DNA of 64,000 nucleotides from Hoplostethus atlanticus (GCA_034670405.1 JAXDDX010000012.1:3529501-3593500), one strand, 5' to 3'; positions 49,393 through 61,593 are shown, numbered from the stretch's first letter. Notes: generated from the sequence alone by a model not told the origin. Numbers and translations: made by a program.

Positions 49393-49394
49393 AG

Positions 49395-49581
49395 GCGTGC
49401 TGTGGAACCTGTCGTCGTGTGATGCTCTGAAGATGCCAATCATCCAGGACGCCCTGGCGGTTCTGACCAATAGCGTCATCATACCCCACTCCGCCTGGGA
49501 CTCCTCACCAAATCACCATGATGACCGCAAGCTCCACCTCCATACCTCCCAGGTTCTGCGCAACGCCACAGGCTGCCTCAG
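49395..49581 (+). CDS. ctnnd2: ctnnd2 coding exon, armadillo repeats ([13 protein letters not shown]... )
   Basis: This 187-nt exon completes the split Gly codon and encodes [56 protein letters not shown] and ATGCLR (last codon split, AG|G). [12 protein letters not shown] is an armadillo-repeat signature of the p120 family. The [11 protein letters not shown] loop resembles delta-catenin 2. The in-frame acceptor is the TAG at 49392-49394, immediately after about eleven TG units. A canonical pyrimidine-rich acceptor lies 49 nt upstream (AG at 49344-49345) but would shift the frame. The donor is CTCAG|GTGAGC at 49582, followed by a (CA)n tract from about 49592. Confidence 0.95.
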
Positions 49582-49589
49582 GTGAGCGC

Positions 49590-49591
<2 letters not shown>

Positions 49592-49624
<33 letters not shown>

Positions 49625-49678
49625 ACACACACATGCACACATCATTCACCATCGTTTCATCAAGCTCTACAGTATGTG

Positions 49679-49716
<38 letters not shown>
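49592..49716. repeat. ctnnd2: (CA)n then (GT)n just after a donor
   Basis: CA at 49592-49620 and GT at 49683-49716, starting 11 nt after the exon end. The two tracts are complementary in RNA and could sequester or expose nearby donor sequence. Confidence 0.88.
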
Positions 49717-49858
49717 TTTTATGATCACTGCTGTGTGATTACAGATGCATGAATTCCAAAATCCTATGAACAATAATCTCTGCACAAAGTCATATTTCTC
49801 TAGGGCTAAATATCGTTCTTCACCCAACTCTCTCACTCTCTGTCTCTCTCTCTGGCTG

Positions 49859-49872
49859 GTAACCATAGCAAC
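49859..49872 (+). promoter_or_regulatory. exact RFX X-box match
   Basis: GTAACCATAGCAAC fits GTNRCC(N2)RGYAAC without mismatch. It lies in ctnnd2 intron sequence 278 bp after an exon. RFX factors act in ciliated and neuronal cells. Occupancy is untested. Confidence 0.4.
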
Positions 49873-50219
49873 AATTCCTCCACTTGTATCGGTCCTTTGT
49901 GGGTCCAGACATTTTGGGATTTTTAAAAAAAAGCAAAACTTTCTGTGTGTTACATTGTGCTTCTATTGAGATGTCAAAGCTCTTGACATAATGAAGTAAA
50001 ATAAAGTTTTGTAGATCAAGGATGCTCACCTTCCTCACAAATGGTGACTTTTCAAAATACAGCAATTTTTTTATTCAATATTTTTGCTGCAGAACAAGCT
50101 GCAGTTACTCTAAAACCTCCGGAACTATAAAAAAAGAGTGCCAATGTTATCCATGTTTTCCAGTTTTTTTAGCCCAATATTCCGTGTCTGAAGATGGTAA
50201 ACATCATCGATCCCCACAT

Positions 50220-50275
50220 AGTGTCAAGTCTCTTTGGATAAAGGCGTCTGCTAAATGACTGTAATGTAAAAATGT
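50220..50275 (+). mobile_element. L2-like LINE tail relic
   Basis: AAGTCTCTTTGGATAAAGGC and GTCTGCTAAATGACTGTAATG match the L2 3' end seen at 20690-20740. Only the tail remains. Confidence 0.65.
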
Positions 50276-50821
50276 AGCCTGACATGCACAAAACCGGTGT
50301 GTGGGATTTTGGACAGGTCTATGTTCACGTGCGCAGATCCATGAAAACACCACTGCATAATACACTTGCACCTTAGACGTGGTTGTCACAGGTGAAAGGC
50401 GCAGGCGGAACGTCACCCCAAAGCTGACACCAAAATCCCACTGCACCAGGTGGTTTTTATGACACCCTCCCTGTTGCGCCACCCCGCCCATCCTGGCGCA
50501 AGTCTATCCACTAAATTACCAAACTAACAACGACAGGGAAAAGTTGTCATTGCGCCTCACAAAATTGCCAATGCACCGGTGAATATTGACTGCGCCGCGG
50601 TTGCACTGGCACGAAAATAGAGCCCACAGTGTTGTGTGTCTTTGTTTCTGTGTGTCCGACTGGAGGCAGCCTCCAGGAGAATCAATGTTACAGCTGTAGC
50701 AGATATAGCGTGTGTGTGTGTATGTGTGTGTGTGTGTGTGTGTTATTTATCAGCCTCTAGCGATGTTCAGACAAGTCAGCATGGTTAAGAGTGGAAACTT
50801 CCCTGCTCACTGCGAACAAAC

Positions 50822-50852
<31 letters not shown>

Positions 50853-51339
50853 CTGCTATTGCTGTTACACAGACACAGACAAACACAGACACACAGAGTT
50901 CATAAATCCCCTGTAAGGACAAATCAGGTTTAGTGAAACTCTTTGCACATTTATTGTAGAGAAGTCATGTTAGTATGGTCCTCACACACACGCTAACACA
51001 CGCACACACACACTTGTGCCTTCACATACAAGCAGAGTTACTACATACCAACAAGTAGACACACATACATGTAGGGCTGGCATGTACTATGAAGTACACA
51101 CATACACACAAACTCATATGCACACATACACATATACACTTGAACAATCTGCTTAAATTCACCCGAAGAAATAATTCAAATCTTTCACAGAAACATTTGC
51201 TGTGTAGCGTGGATTCAGTCAGTCACACCAAATCATGGCTGTAATCCGCCTAAGAATCATGTACACAAACTCTCCAGTATAAACACTGGCATGGTGTTGA
51301 TTTTAACAGTGTGACTGTCTGCTTCTGACTTCATTTTGA

Positions 51340-51371
51340 AGTCAACTCAACTCAACTCAACTCAACTCAAC
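51340..51371 (+). repeat. CAACT pentamer repeat
   Basis: Six units of AACTC/CAACT. Confidence 0.85.
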
Positions 51372-52834
51372 TCTGGATTTTCCACCACTGTTTGGATTTG
51401 TCTCGATGGGTTGCAGTTCGACACCAGCAAAGGAAGCTATGGTCCGTATTGATGAAGGCACACATACACACACATACACACACATACACAAACACCACTG
51501 AGAGTTGAGAGTATTTACAAAAGCACTCCATGTCTACTTGGCCATATCTCTTTGAGCCGTGTCCTTGAACCACCAGACTCTGGGTTAAACTCCGCCCCAC
51601 TCGCTTTCCAAAGCTGTTTCAAATGGTATGCCAAGCTATTCAATGCCTTTCAAAAGACTTTCAAAGCCATTCTGAAGATGTTCTGAGAGGGATTTACAGG
51701 TATTCACATGATGTGTATAAAGCGCTACAGTGTGTGTGTGTGTGTGTGTCTGTGTGTGTGTGGTAGTAATGTCAAATGTAGATGCTAAAATAGGTTACCC
51801 ATTATCTCTGATCCAATATTAGTACTCCCTTTGTGACGCCATTAGTTTGTATTGGGCTTAATTGGGCTTTTTTGCCATTAAGTCTAACTTCTATCTTACT
51901 TCTATCAAACTTGATCTCTGTGTTGATTGTCTCAACTGTCTCAAGGCTTAAAAATCCTTCTTTACGCTGTCTCCTCCCCTTCATCTTCATCTCTTCTTCG
52001 TAGATGAATTTGTCATAATGGAAATCACCAATGGATTCACTTGGTTAGTCTGTTTCATATAAAGTAAGGAAGTTCCCATTATTAAACATCCAGTCACTGT
52101 AAGGGCGCAAACCATTACCATGTGCAAAAACAATAGCACAGACGGCCGTGTCCAACGCTGCAGCTGCTTTTACAATACCTACAGCCTTATGAGTTCCAGC
52201 ACTATCTGTGGGGCTTGGATTGTGTTTGAAATATGACACCAGGTAGAAGGGAAAATATCAAACATTTGCTACAGCTCGGCATCGGTATATTTTTGTTGTT
52301 TTCTTTGGTTGGCTGTTTTTCCCAAAGCAAAAATCATTTCCCAAAGCTTCTTGAATCAAGTCAGCAGTTATTGCCAGCGACATCTCTAGACTTTGGAGTT
52401 TTGTAACAAGTAGATTATTTCTTAACTCACCGAGGTGTTTTTATGCCTGTGTGTGGTTGTGTGTGTGTGTGTGTGTGTGTCTGAGGATGCGGGGGATGAT
52501 GAATGATGCTGTCACCGCACTGGTCCACACTGTGAAGTTGCAGATCAAATTGTAAGAGAGCTAGAGAAGGAGGAGTGCTAAAAGCTAGAAGAGCAAGAAA
52601 AGAAACAGAGGGGGAATGTAGAAACGGTGAACAGCAGCGACAAGGAGAGAGTAACAGCATACCAAAGACGGGAGGTGAGACAGAGAGAGTAATGAAAGCG
52701 CTCTGCTGCTCTCTGGGGTTGCTTTCTATCTCGCTATCTGTTCTTGGGGGTTAAAGCGACACAAGGCCACAATGTGCAGGTCTCAATATACCTGAGCTCA
52801 ATTCCAGACCTCTCACCTCTCTCATTGTCCCTTC

Positions 52835-52837
<3 letters not shown>

Positions 52838-52874
<37 letters not shown>

Positions 52875-53185
52875 GCATGTGCATGAGAGTATGTACACAT
52901 GTGTAGTTGTGTGTGTGTGCGTGTGCATCTGTGTCTTGCATGCCTGTGTGTATGTGTGTGTTTGTTTGTGTGTCTGTCTGCTTTGTGTAATGAGTGTGTG
53001 CCATGCATGTTGGTGTGTATATGTGTTTGTGCTCGTGCACGTGCGTTTGTGCACGTGCGTGCACATGTGTTTCTACTCATGGGGAAGTAGAAGTGCTAAA
53101 CTGAATCAATCTCAGAAATCACAGCTGACATGGGGGAGTTGCATATGGTAATGGGAATGAACTGGTGTCAGGGCATCAGGTGTTT

Positions 53186-53245
<60 letters not shown>

Positions 53246-53374
53246 TATGTTTTCATGTGTGTGTGTGTGTGTGTGCGTCTGTTTGTGTGTACATATAAAT
53301 CAAATGTGGGCCAGGCAGCTAATGATGCTGATGGACCCATATGTTGTCTAATCGGGTGGTGGGCATAAGAGCTC

Positions 53375-53410
<36 letters not shown>
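52838..53410. repeat. cluster of GT and CA microsatellites
   Basis: GT at 52838-52871, irregular TG-rich sequence to 53070, GT at 53190-53241 and 53258-53274, and CA at 53380-53410. A further CA tract lies at 53588-53619 and CA-rich sequence at 53832-53890. Confidence 0.88.
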
Positions 53411-53412
<2 letters not shown>

Positions 53413-53585
53413 CAGAGCATTATCAGGCCAGTTACAGAGAGGTTTCCATATCCTCCATTCAGGGGCTGTTTACCTCCCTGCAGGTTGTTGGTTTACAGCC
53501 AAGCCAGAGAGAAACAGCTACCTGCTGCCTCCATCCTGTACACACTGTTTGCATGCATGTGTGTGTATTTCTATACTTGTGAGGA

Positions 53586-53622
<37 letters not shown>

Positions 53623-55738
53623 TTTTCCAGTTTGCAGCCCACGGCTAGCATATAGTGTGGCAGAAGAATAGGATATGTTACTAAACAAATCGAGTGTGTG
53701 TGTGTGGCCATGACTGGATTTGTTTCCATGTTTATTTCATCGATAGTAATTGGCTTGTGTGCGTGCACGTGCATGTGTCTGTGATTATGCCATCTGGTGA
53801 TGACCCTGTGCTGCTTTTGCCAGCGCACACGTACACACACACACACACACACACTTGCACACACACTCACACACATGCTCACACGCTTGCGTACAGCCAC
53901 ACCACACCAGCTGTTTGAGACAAAGTCATTCAATGGTCATTTGTTCTTGGACAGCATTAGAGCGCCATCTGTCCCAGATTCACTCATGTCCACGTCTTTC
54001 CTGTAAATGTTGCATGGCTCTTTAAACAACTGAAACTGTAGAAACCTGCTAGCACATGATGCGCTCAGTGGCTCTCAGCTAGTTTACAGATGTACACTGT
54101 TGCACGCTTTATTTTCCAAGTCCGTAATTTCGTTATAACTTCCTAGAAGGGAGTTGATGTGTTACTGTTAATTCCCTTGAAGGTTCCCTGGACAGAACCA
54201 CGACATTATGGGCTGACTAGGGAAAGGGGAGGAAGAGTTCAATTGGTGGTTGATAAGTATCTGGCATTTTCTTTTGCCGTTTCCAAGAAAGAACCATCAA
54301 ATTATGTAGTAATTGGAAGAGGTCAGTTTGGTGGAATTGATAAGAAACTGTTCATTTCTAAATGAGTTTCGCAAAATTATAAACTAATTTTTAGAAAAAT
54401 AGTAGCAGAGCTCAATTTGGTAAATTGTTCACTTACTTGGAAACTCTGAAAGAAGCACCAAAGCACCAGGTAATTATCCCCTCCACCGATTGAACCTCCA
54501 TTTGCTCTATAATTAGTACATAATGTCATGGCTCTGTCCTGGACATTTCCAAATAAATTAACGGTTACATGTCAACTCCTTTCTTGGAAATTATAAGAAA
54601 ATTACTGATCCGGAAAATAAAGTGTGACCATGAAAATCAATGTCAGATGAAAATATTTTACAACGTGTAGTAAAAAACACATTCCAAGGATCTAGTTAGT
54701 GATCTGTCTTTCAATCTTTTACTTTTCAGTACACAATACACATGCATTGGTACCCATTGTATATGTGTTGCATCATCGTCGGACCGATAATCACAGTAAA
54801 CAATTCCCTTTTGGGTATTATTGTAATATTGCAATAGCTTTATGGCAATTGAATGGAATTTCTGTTTTAATGGAAATAAAATGGATAACAATTTGTCATC
54901 TTTGCTGTGAATGCTAGGTCTATACAAACCAGTGCAAATTAGAAGAATGATGGAGTTGCATTGTCTTATTGTTTTTGGTGCAATGGGCTGGATAAAGTCT
55001 TTGAGGAGCAAACGTGTGACCAGCAGGTTGATGGATGCTAACTCCCCTGGGCTATTGCCTTAAATAAATATGAGTTCTTTGTAAACTTTCCTCGTTAAAA
55101 AGGATTTCAAAAGTTATATAAACTCATTTTCACTGAGGTTATAAATATGACATACCGTTGCCAGGACCTTATGCACCTTAACGAAGGCTGCCAGGGATCT
55201 GACAAGTGTGAGTTGACGAGCTGTTTTATTTTTGCCACAGCCATGAAATGCTGCTTCTTACCATGAAATACTAGCTTCTTTTACTTTCTTCACCTCAGAT
55301 GTACCTTGTGTTTGTTCCTTGTGTTCAAATTCCCCTGACAACAAGCTGCATGAGTGATGTTTATTGCACTTCAGGATAGAAGAAATGACAGAACTTTATC
55401 ATGTTTAAGACTTATAGTACGTTAAATCAGGAGCTACTCTGCTAGCAATGTTTTTGTAGAAACTTTCTCGAGTGAAGTTTGGAGATGGTTCGGCCTTAAG
55501 TGCCGGCATCAATAGGAATAGTTTGGTATTATCTAACTGCAACTAAAATAACAACTTTTAAATGAAATTAGTTTCTTTGGTGCACAATAGGTAATTATTT
55601 AACGAAGTAGGCTAATGAATTAGGCTGAATTAATGGAGAGTGAAAGCAGATAGGAAGAGGTGTTAGCCTGTAATTGACTCATTAAATGGTAGAGATTCCC
55701 TGTTAGATTTAAGCACACATGCACAGATGTCCTTATGC

Positions 55739-55762
55739 ACACACACACACACACACACACAT
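55739..55762. repeat. (CA)n microsatellite
   Basis: A short CA tract, with another at 55824-55845; CA-rich fragments also lie at 56336-56390. Confidence 0.8.
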
Positions 55763-56984
55763 AGGCATGCACACACAAGCACATTGACACACAAAGAGTA
55801 CACACACAAGCAATGAAAACCAGCACACACACACACACACACACTCAAAATCTTTGGCATTAGAGCCTTTGTGTCATCCTTCTGTACTCATCCTCCACCT
55901 TCTGTTATGAAAGTGTGTCATCTGACCTCAGCCTGCTGTTCTGTCACGTTGAGTAAAGACCTTTCTCTCTCTTTCTCTTTCACTTTCTTTCTATCTGCAT
56001 ATCTCTCTCTCTCTCTCTGTCAACCTGGCACAGTCTTTATTCGTTTATCCAGTTTCGTGGACCTTGTGTCAGGATGAGGGAGCTGACTCACTGGAAAGGA
56101 GCCAACGCTAGCTCAGTACTGTGATACAACGCAGCGAGATGTGAGGTTGCTTCAGGATACAACTCACAACCCAACAATTTCGCAGCCTTTATTTTGTAAT
56201 ATGTGAAAGCCTGGCTTCCCTAGCTTGGTCAGTAGCTAGCCCAGAAGGAGAGGCGTGGTGCAGAAAGACACACTGTTTCATGCTTCGTTACAACACCACT
56301 GGAGGAATAAGCACACATGCACACAGACATACACATGCACACACACACCCATGCTGTCCTGCCTCTCACATACACACACACACACAGCAACATAATTCCT
56401 GTGTAGTCCATGGGGCAGCTGTGTAAAGGCATTTCCAGAGCAATTTGTCCAGATGGACACCATCTATAAAACAGTACATGACAGGCGGCCAATTCAGTTT
56501 TGGCCATAATACACAACGAACATCAGAATCTGAATCATTTGAATCATTTCAACTCTAATTGGCATGGTGACATTTGTGCAGACACAATAACACATAGTTA
56601 AATATGTAGGCTGACACACAGGGTACGAGGCTAATGGTGCCTGAAAGGACATATGGACAGCACACTATACATCTCACTGCTCATGCATACGGTCAACCCA
56701 CATTTTTGAGCAATGCATGTGACAGCATTGTCTTCTGCAACGATGGGTATCATCAACCTGGACAAAAATCAGGGAATGATACAGTATAGTCAACTTATGA
56801 TCTGTGTCGCCTCAAATTGTTCCCCAATAGCATCATGTCCTTATCCTAAAGCAACAAGACATAGTGCTGTTGTTATATCTGGCTGAAGGGTGAGGTTTGA
56901 AGAGACAGAAGTATAATTGTGGTGGATTAGATTGACCACATCGTAACCAAATGGCCACAGGGCTGTTCCCTGTGACTGCCAATC

Positions 56985-57105
56985 TGTGTCCATCAGCCAA
57001 GTGGCCTGTTGAAGTGTCCTTGAGCAAGGCACTGGACCCCTACCTGCTCACTCAATCTCGCTCTGGATAAGACTGTCCGGTAAATGCCTAAAATGTGAAA
57101 AGTAA
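56985..57105 (+). mobile_element. V-domain SINE fragment with L2-like tail
   Basis: The core GTTGAAGTGTCCTTGAGCAA at about 57008-57027 is followed by CACTGGACCCCTACCTGCTC. The tail CTGGATAAGACTGTCCGGTA (57062-57081) then AATGCCTAAAATG is a diverged L2 end. The head is unclear. Confidence 0.65.
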
Positions 57106-57897
57106 ATCCATGATTGATCTACCTCTATTGAACGTAATTAGCTTAGCCAGCCCTTAAACCCTCAGCTTGTTTCTCCACGTTTAGCTGAGGATTATAAACT
57201 CTTGTTGGATCTATATAACAAAGGGACTGAGGGCATTGTCAGGCATCCACCCAGGAAAACTGTTTGATTATAGAAAGTTTTCTCTTGTTTTAACATGCCT
57301 ATCGAGTGCCTCCTCCACCCATGATAAGGCATCCGCTGAAAGACTTGATAGGAATCTCAGTAAAAGTCAGCATATTCAAGGCTGAGCATAAAAGCAATAA
57401 AGAACACCCCCTCTTTCTTACCCACCTCCAGTCTTGGTGTTCAAAACATTCCTCAAGGTGTTCAGTATTCAGTTGGTTTGTATCAGCTCAACAGGGAATG
57501 GTATCTCTGCTAAGTGTTTGTGCCTTTGGTGTACTTGTACTGCCATTAGCATTCAGAGCGGGTAAAAATGACTTGACCTTCTCTTAGAAACGGGGAGCCG
57601 TGAGCATGAAGTTTTAATTGAGTTCTTGCGTCTTTCTCTCTCTCTCTCTCTTTTCTCTCTTTCTCATCAGTACAATGAATGATTGACCTCGACTTATAGA
57701 CTGGTGAAACAGCCGTGATCTCTTTATAATGTCGGCGTGATGGATGAACTTATTCATTCGCACCATCGCGTTCTCGTCCCATTCACGCCCGCTGTTGTCT
57801 TTCTCATCTAGTTTGGATGTTTGACCTATAACCAAAGATGTTAAAAGCAGGCATGTCTCGAACCTAAATAATTGTCATATTAATTCCTTTTTTTCAC

Positions 57898-57968
57898 CCG
57901 CCTCCCCTCACCGCTACACCCGCCTCCCCTCACCGCTACACCCACCTCCCCTCACCGCTACATCCACC
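57898..57968 (+). repeat. 22-bp minisatellite
   Basis: Three units of CCGCCTCCCCTCACCGCTAC + AC, plus a partial fourth. Units differ at single sites (CCG/CCA, ACA/ACC). Confidence 0.88.
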
Positions 57969-58916
57969 TCTATTCATATACATACATGATCAAAGATGTT
58001 TACTGGAGACATTGTTAAAAGTTGATTCTGTTTGAGTGGTTAAATTGAAAGCTCTTGCAGTTGAACACGGTTTCAGACCAACTCCAGTAAACGCATTATA
58101 ACTGGACTCCTGATTGGCTCCCCTCACTAAAGAATTCCTGAAATCCGTCCAATCAGGCCAGTTTGCAGCATTCAAACTGGAAAGCCTCGACTCAGCAGGT
58201 TTACCACATTTGAACTACAGCAGCTGGTGATGTTGCCCAATCAGGGTCCAGTGTTGAGACTGTTCTGCCTGTGAGGGCTTAAAATTCAATCAATTTAACT
58301 AATTCAATTTTCAACTTTTAACTAAGCTACTTTTATTCGCTGAACATCATGACTCCCACTATTCTGAGCCATAGTATGCTGGCCACATAAAGCTTGTTGT
58401 GCAACAAGAAGACAGCAATGTTAGCTGACCAGATATTATGGCTAGCTAGCTAACAAGCTGACATCTAAACACAAAATCAATCAGTGGTGAAATGATCAGT
58501 TCTCATTCAAAAACACCACAGAAATCTATTCAATTCTGTTGAGACGGTCAAGTCCTTAGTTTAAAAATGCAGCTGTTTTCAGCCGTTGTAACCCAAGGGT
58601 GTGGACCTCCAATATGGCCACCAGAAGGTTATATACCCACCTCCACATAAAGCATACCCACCTCCCCTCAGTACTGTGGTATTCACCAGTGATCATGAAA
58701 ATATTCTGTAATATGACTATATTGCAGTACCTTCAGTCCCTCCTGTCGTCGCCAGAAAATTGAATTGAGTGGAATTGATTTTGCAGGTTGTAAATATGCT
58801 GGAAACAAATTAAAGTCAGTAGTAATAGAGAATGGTGACACCGTGGGGCTTTGTTGAGGTTTTTATGGTGTGCATGTCAAATACATTTGTCTCCTGGGTA
58901 TACACACACACAGAAA

Positions 58917-58917
<1 letters not shown>

Positions 58918-58950
<33 letters not shown>
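58918..58950. repeat. (CA)n microsatellite
   Basis: CA tract of about 33 bp. Confidence 0.85.
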
Positions 58951-58951
<1 letters not shown>

Positions 58952-59669
58952 CATGGACACATTTTTTGCTCTCTTTGGGTCCTATTGTTATCTTTCAGTG
59001 CTACTTCTGGGCAGCAGGCAGACTGTAATGTATGTAGCTGTACTCTGAAGCCAAACTAAGAAAATAACTAACCAAGAAACGTGTTGTGTGTTTTGTGTAC
59101 AAACATGTTTTCTGTTCAAAGCACAGTGGAAATGCAAGGTGTATTCATCCAATCCGATCCCCTGTCCTATTTTCTTGCTTTGTTTTCTACAAGTTTGCTT
59201 CCACGCAGATTTGGTGGTGACAACAACACCCCAGCCAAATCTGTGACGTATGTAAGAAATCAGCAAGTTCTCAAATTCTTTTGTGATATTTTGAAAAGGC
59301 AAAACATATTTCTGTCATGATCCATAATCATTATTGGCATCATGACCATAGGTATGATGAATTATAAGGGCACTCATAAAGAATGATAATGCAAGATTCA
59401 AGATTCAAGATTCAAGAACTTTATTTGTCACATACACACACGGGGTGTGCAGTGAAATGGAAAAGTGGCAATGCTCAACGGGAATGTGCAAAGGGCAACA
59501 GTACACAGTATTTACAATAAAAAAACAACACAATATTTACAGTATTACAGTAAGAGCTCTTATATAAAAAAAACAACACAATATTTACAGTAAGAGCACT
59601 ACAAAATTATAGTAATATGAGAAATATGAGAAATTGTATATATGTATATAAATTATGTGTAGTCATTAC

Positions 59670-59671
59670 CT

Positions 59672-59737
<66 letters not shown>

Positions 59738-60638
59738 ATAAGAGGGTCAGTGTGTGTGTCTTGGTGGGGGCCCTGGTGAGGTCGGAGTTCACAGTCCTGA
59801 TGGCCTGAGGAAAGAAACTCCATCTCAGTCTCTCTGTTTTGGCAGCGTGACTACGGAGGCGCTTGCCTGACCGCAGCAGCTGAAACAGTCCGTTGTTGGG
59901 GTGGTGAGGATCCTTCATGATCCTGCAGGCTCTGGTTCTGCACCTCCTGGTGTATAAGTCCTGCAGGGTGGGGAGTGTAATTCCAATAGTGCGCTCGGCC
60001 GAACGCATTACTCTCTGCAGAGCCTTCCTGTCCTGAGCGGAGCTGCTGCCAAACCAGGCAGTGATGCTTCCTGTCAGGATGCTCTCCACAGCTCCAGAGT
60101 AGAAGGACTGAAGGATCCTCCGGGAGACTTTGAATTTCCTCAGCTGCCTGAGGTAGTAAAGGCGCTGCCTCGCCTTTCTCACCAGAGTGTCAGTGTGTGT
60201 GGACCATGTCAGATCTTCGGTGATGTGGACTCCCAGGTATTTATACCTGCTCACCCTCTCCACAGTAGTCCCATTAATCCCCAGTGGTGAGTACGTCCTC
60301 TGTTGTTGTGTCCTCCTAAAGTCCACAATCAGCTCCTTAGTTTTGGTGACATTCAGGAGGAGGCTGTTGTCCTGGCACCAGAGTGACAGATCAGCAACTT
60401 TCTCCAGGTAGGCCTTCTCGTCGTTGTTGGAGATCAAGCCCACCACCACTGTGTCATCCGCAAACTTAATGATGGAGTTGGAGCTGAACCTGGCCACACA
60501 GTCATGTGTGTACAGGGAGTACAGTAGGGGGCTGAGGACGCAACCCTGGGGGGATCCTGTGTTCAGGGTGAGGGGGTTGGAGGTGTGTCTACCCACCCTC
60601 ATAGGACCTATGAGAACACAGTACGTTGACTGAGGCAT
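59670..60638 (-). pseudogene. truncated Rex1-like reverse transcriptase ORF
   Basis: This is an open frame of 322 codons. It begins in the reverse-transcriptase palm region: LNTGSPQGCVLSPLLYSLYT is block B-like, and KFADDTVVVGLI contains the catalytic ADD (about residues 60-63). DLSLWCQDNSLLLNVTKTKE, YKYLGVHITEDLTW, VESILTGSITAWFG and LQDLYTRRCRTRACRIMKD follow, as in fish Rex1. The endonuclease and fingers domains are missing. The frame remains open to the end of the coding part, suggesting a fairly young copy, then runs through the CA repeat (Thr-His repeats), which is not real coding sequence. The ATG is a chance start, not the native one. Confidence 0.88.
59673..59735 (+). repeat. (GT)n microsatellite inside the Rex1 3' region
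   Basis: A pure GT tract of about 62 bp, one of the longest in the window, right after the ORF's natural C-terminal region. Confidence 0.9.
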
Positions 60639-61114
60639 TATATCATTATATGTTGGGGACTATCTATCAGGTTGTCTGACAAGAGTTGTTTTGTATTCCA
60701 CTGTGAATCACCTCATGCTACAGACACACAGCAGGTCTAATAGTAAGCGCTAGTAGAGTAACATGACATATGCAGCATTGTTTTTAAGTGAAGTGAAATG
60801 AATAAACCATACACCCCCATAAGTCACTATTGTATACTTAGCGTGTCATGCCTTCTAATGCAATGGATACCTAGTCATAAGCATTCATTTCATTTTCACT
60901 TGTACTTACAATTCCTTAAATAAGTAATCTATTGTTTCTGTTTTCTGTGTTGATGCATCAGTAGGTGTCATGTGTTCTGATAAACATGACCATAAGGCTT
61001 TATGAGTGCATTATCATTTCTTAAAGGTGTCCTCTGCTCTATAGAAATAGTCCTCATAGGAAGTGTTGACTCATTATTCTTTTATAAATGCTACAGACAT
61101 AATTTCGCCCCGCG

Positions 61115-61118
<4 letters not shown>

Positions 61119-61151
<33 letters not shown>
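61119..61151. repeat. (CA)n microsatellite
   Basis: CA tract of about 33 bp after GCGCACGCA. Confidence 0.88.
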
Positions 61152-61153
<2 letters not shown>

Positions 61154-61467
61154 CAATGCCACCTCTACCTCCAGTTCAATTAAAATCCCATTCAAGCCGA
61201 TTCGATGTATCTTATTAGCAAGGTTGCTCATAATAAACGGAACAATATTGTCACAGCAGTGTGAGTGTGAGTGTTGGCTGTGAAGTTCAAGCTTCAAGCT
61301 TCTCTGACTAAGGCGGCTTTTTTCTGGAGTCAACTCAAGTGCTTTAAATTGAAGTGGGCCTTCGGGACGTAGATTGAGATGTTTCCAGAATTTTAATGCT
61401 CCCTTTTCAATTGTTGCATTTCAGGAGATCTGCCAGGTTCCCCTGTATCTGTGTCACTGTCACTATC

Positions 61468-61468
<1 letters not shown>

Positions 61469-61520
<52 letters not shown>

Positions 61521-61589
61521 CTCTCTCATACACACACTCAGACACACACACTGACCATTCTCCTGTGTGTGTGTGTGTGTGTGTGTGTT
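61469..61589 (+). repeat. ctnnd2: (CT)n - CA - (TG)n composite in a splice acceptor
   Basis: (CT)n at 61469-61527, then CA-rich sequence, then branch-point-like CTGAC at 61551-61555, then (TG)n at about 61566-61588, then TTGCAG. The long CT tract is a PTB-type binding site upstream, and the TG tract occupies the position of the usual pyrimidine tract. Confidence 0.85.
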
Positions 61590-61593
61590 GCAG

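Larger units (their letters stand above)
37180..49394 (+). other. ctnnd2: ctnnd2 intron, about 12.2 kb
   Basis: This intron contains a Tc1-like element split by a hAT element (about 38334-40592), V-domain SINE fragments (43850-44040, 47660-47730) and a tRNA-headed SINE (45385-45535). It also has GT/CA and GA/CT tracts, a (GGAA)n run (42390-42422), a perfect 18-bp-arm hairpin (47616-47656) and low-repeat blocks at 47340-47465 and 49095-49235. Its 3' end has a standard pyrimidine tract with an AG at 49345, then a second segment with a branch-point-like CTGAT, a (TG)n tract and the in-frame TAG at 49394. Other parts, such as 44500-45350 and 48600-49000, show no recognised feature. Confidence 0.85.
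59392..60640 (-). mobile_element. Rex1-like non-LTR retrotransposon, 5'-truncated
   Basis: The element reads on the minus strand from about 60640 to 59392. It includes the second half of the reverse transcriptase and the full 3' UTR. It ends with TGTATGTGACAAATAAAGTTC and a tandem GAATCTT tail (59392-59415), characteristic of Rex1-type elements. Its 3' part contains an expanded (GT)n tract. It is 5'-truncated, as is normal for LINE copies, and cannot transpose. Confidence 0.9.
49582..61593 (+). other. ctnnd2: ctnnd2 intron, about 12.0 kb
   Basis: This intron contains CA/GT tracts just after the donor (49592-49620, 49683-49716) and in the 52.8-53.9 kb segment. It also has an exact RFX X-box match (49859-49872), an L2 tail relic (50220-50275), a pentamer run (about 51340-51371), a V-SINE fragment with L2 tail (56985-57105), a 22-bp minisatellite (about 57898-57968) and a 5'-truncated Rex1 LINE (59392-60640). 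54000-55600 and 57980-58880 are AT-rich or mixed sequence in which I see no gene. Confidence 0.85.

Noticed and set aside
57898-57968. CRISPR-like spaced repeat
   Set aside because: Units are directly tandem without spacers and the DNA is vertebrate.
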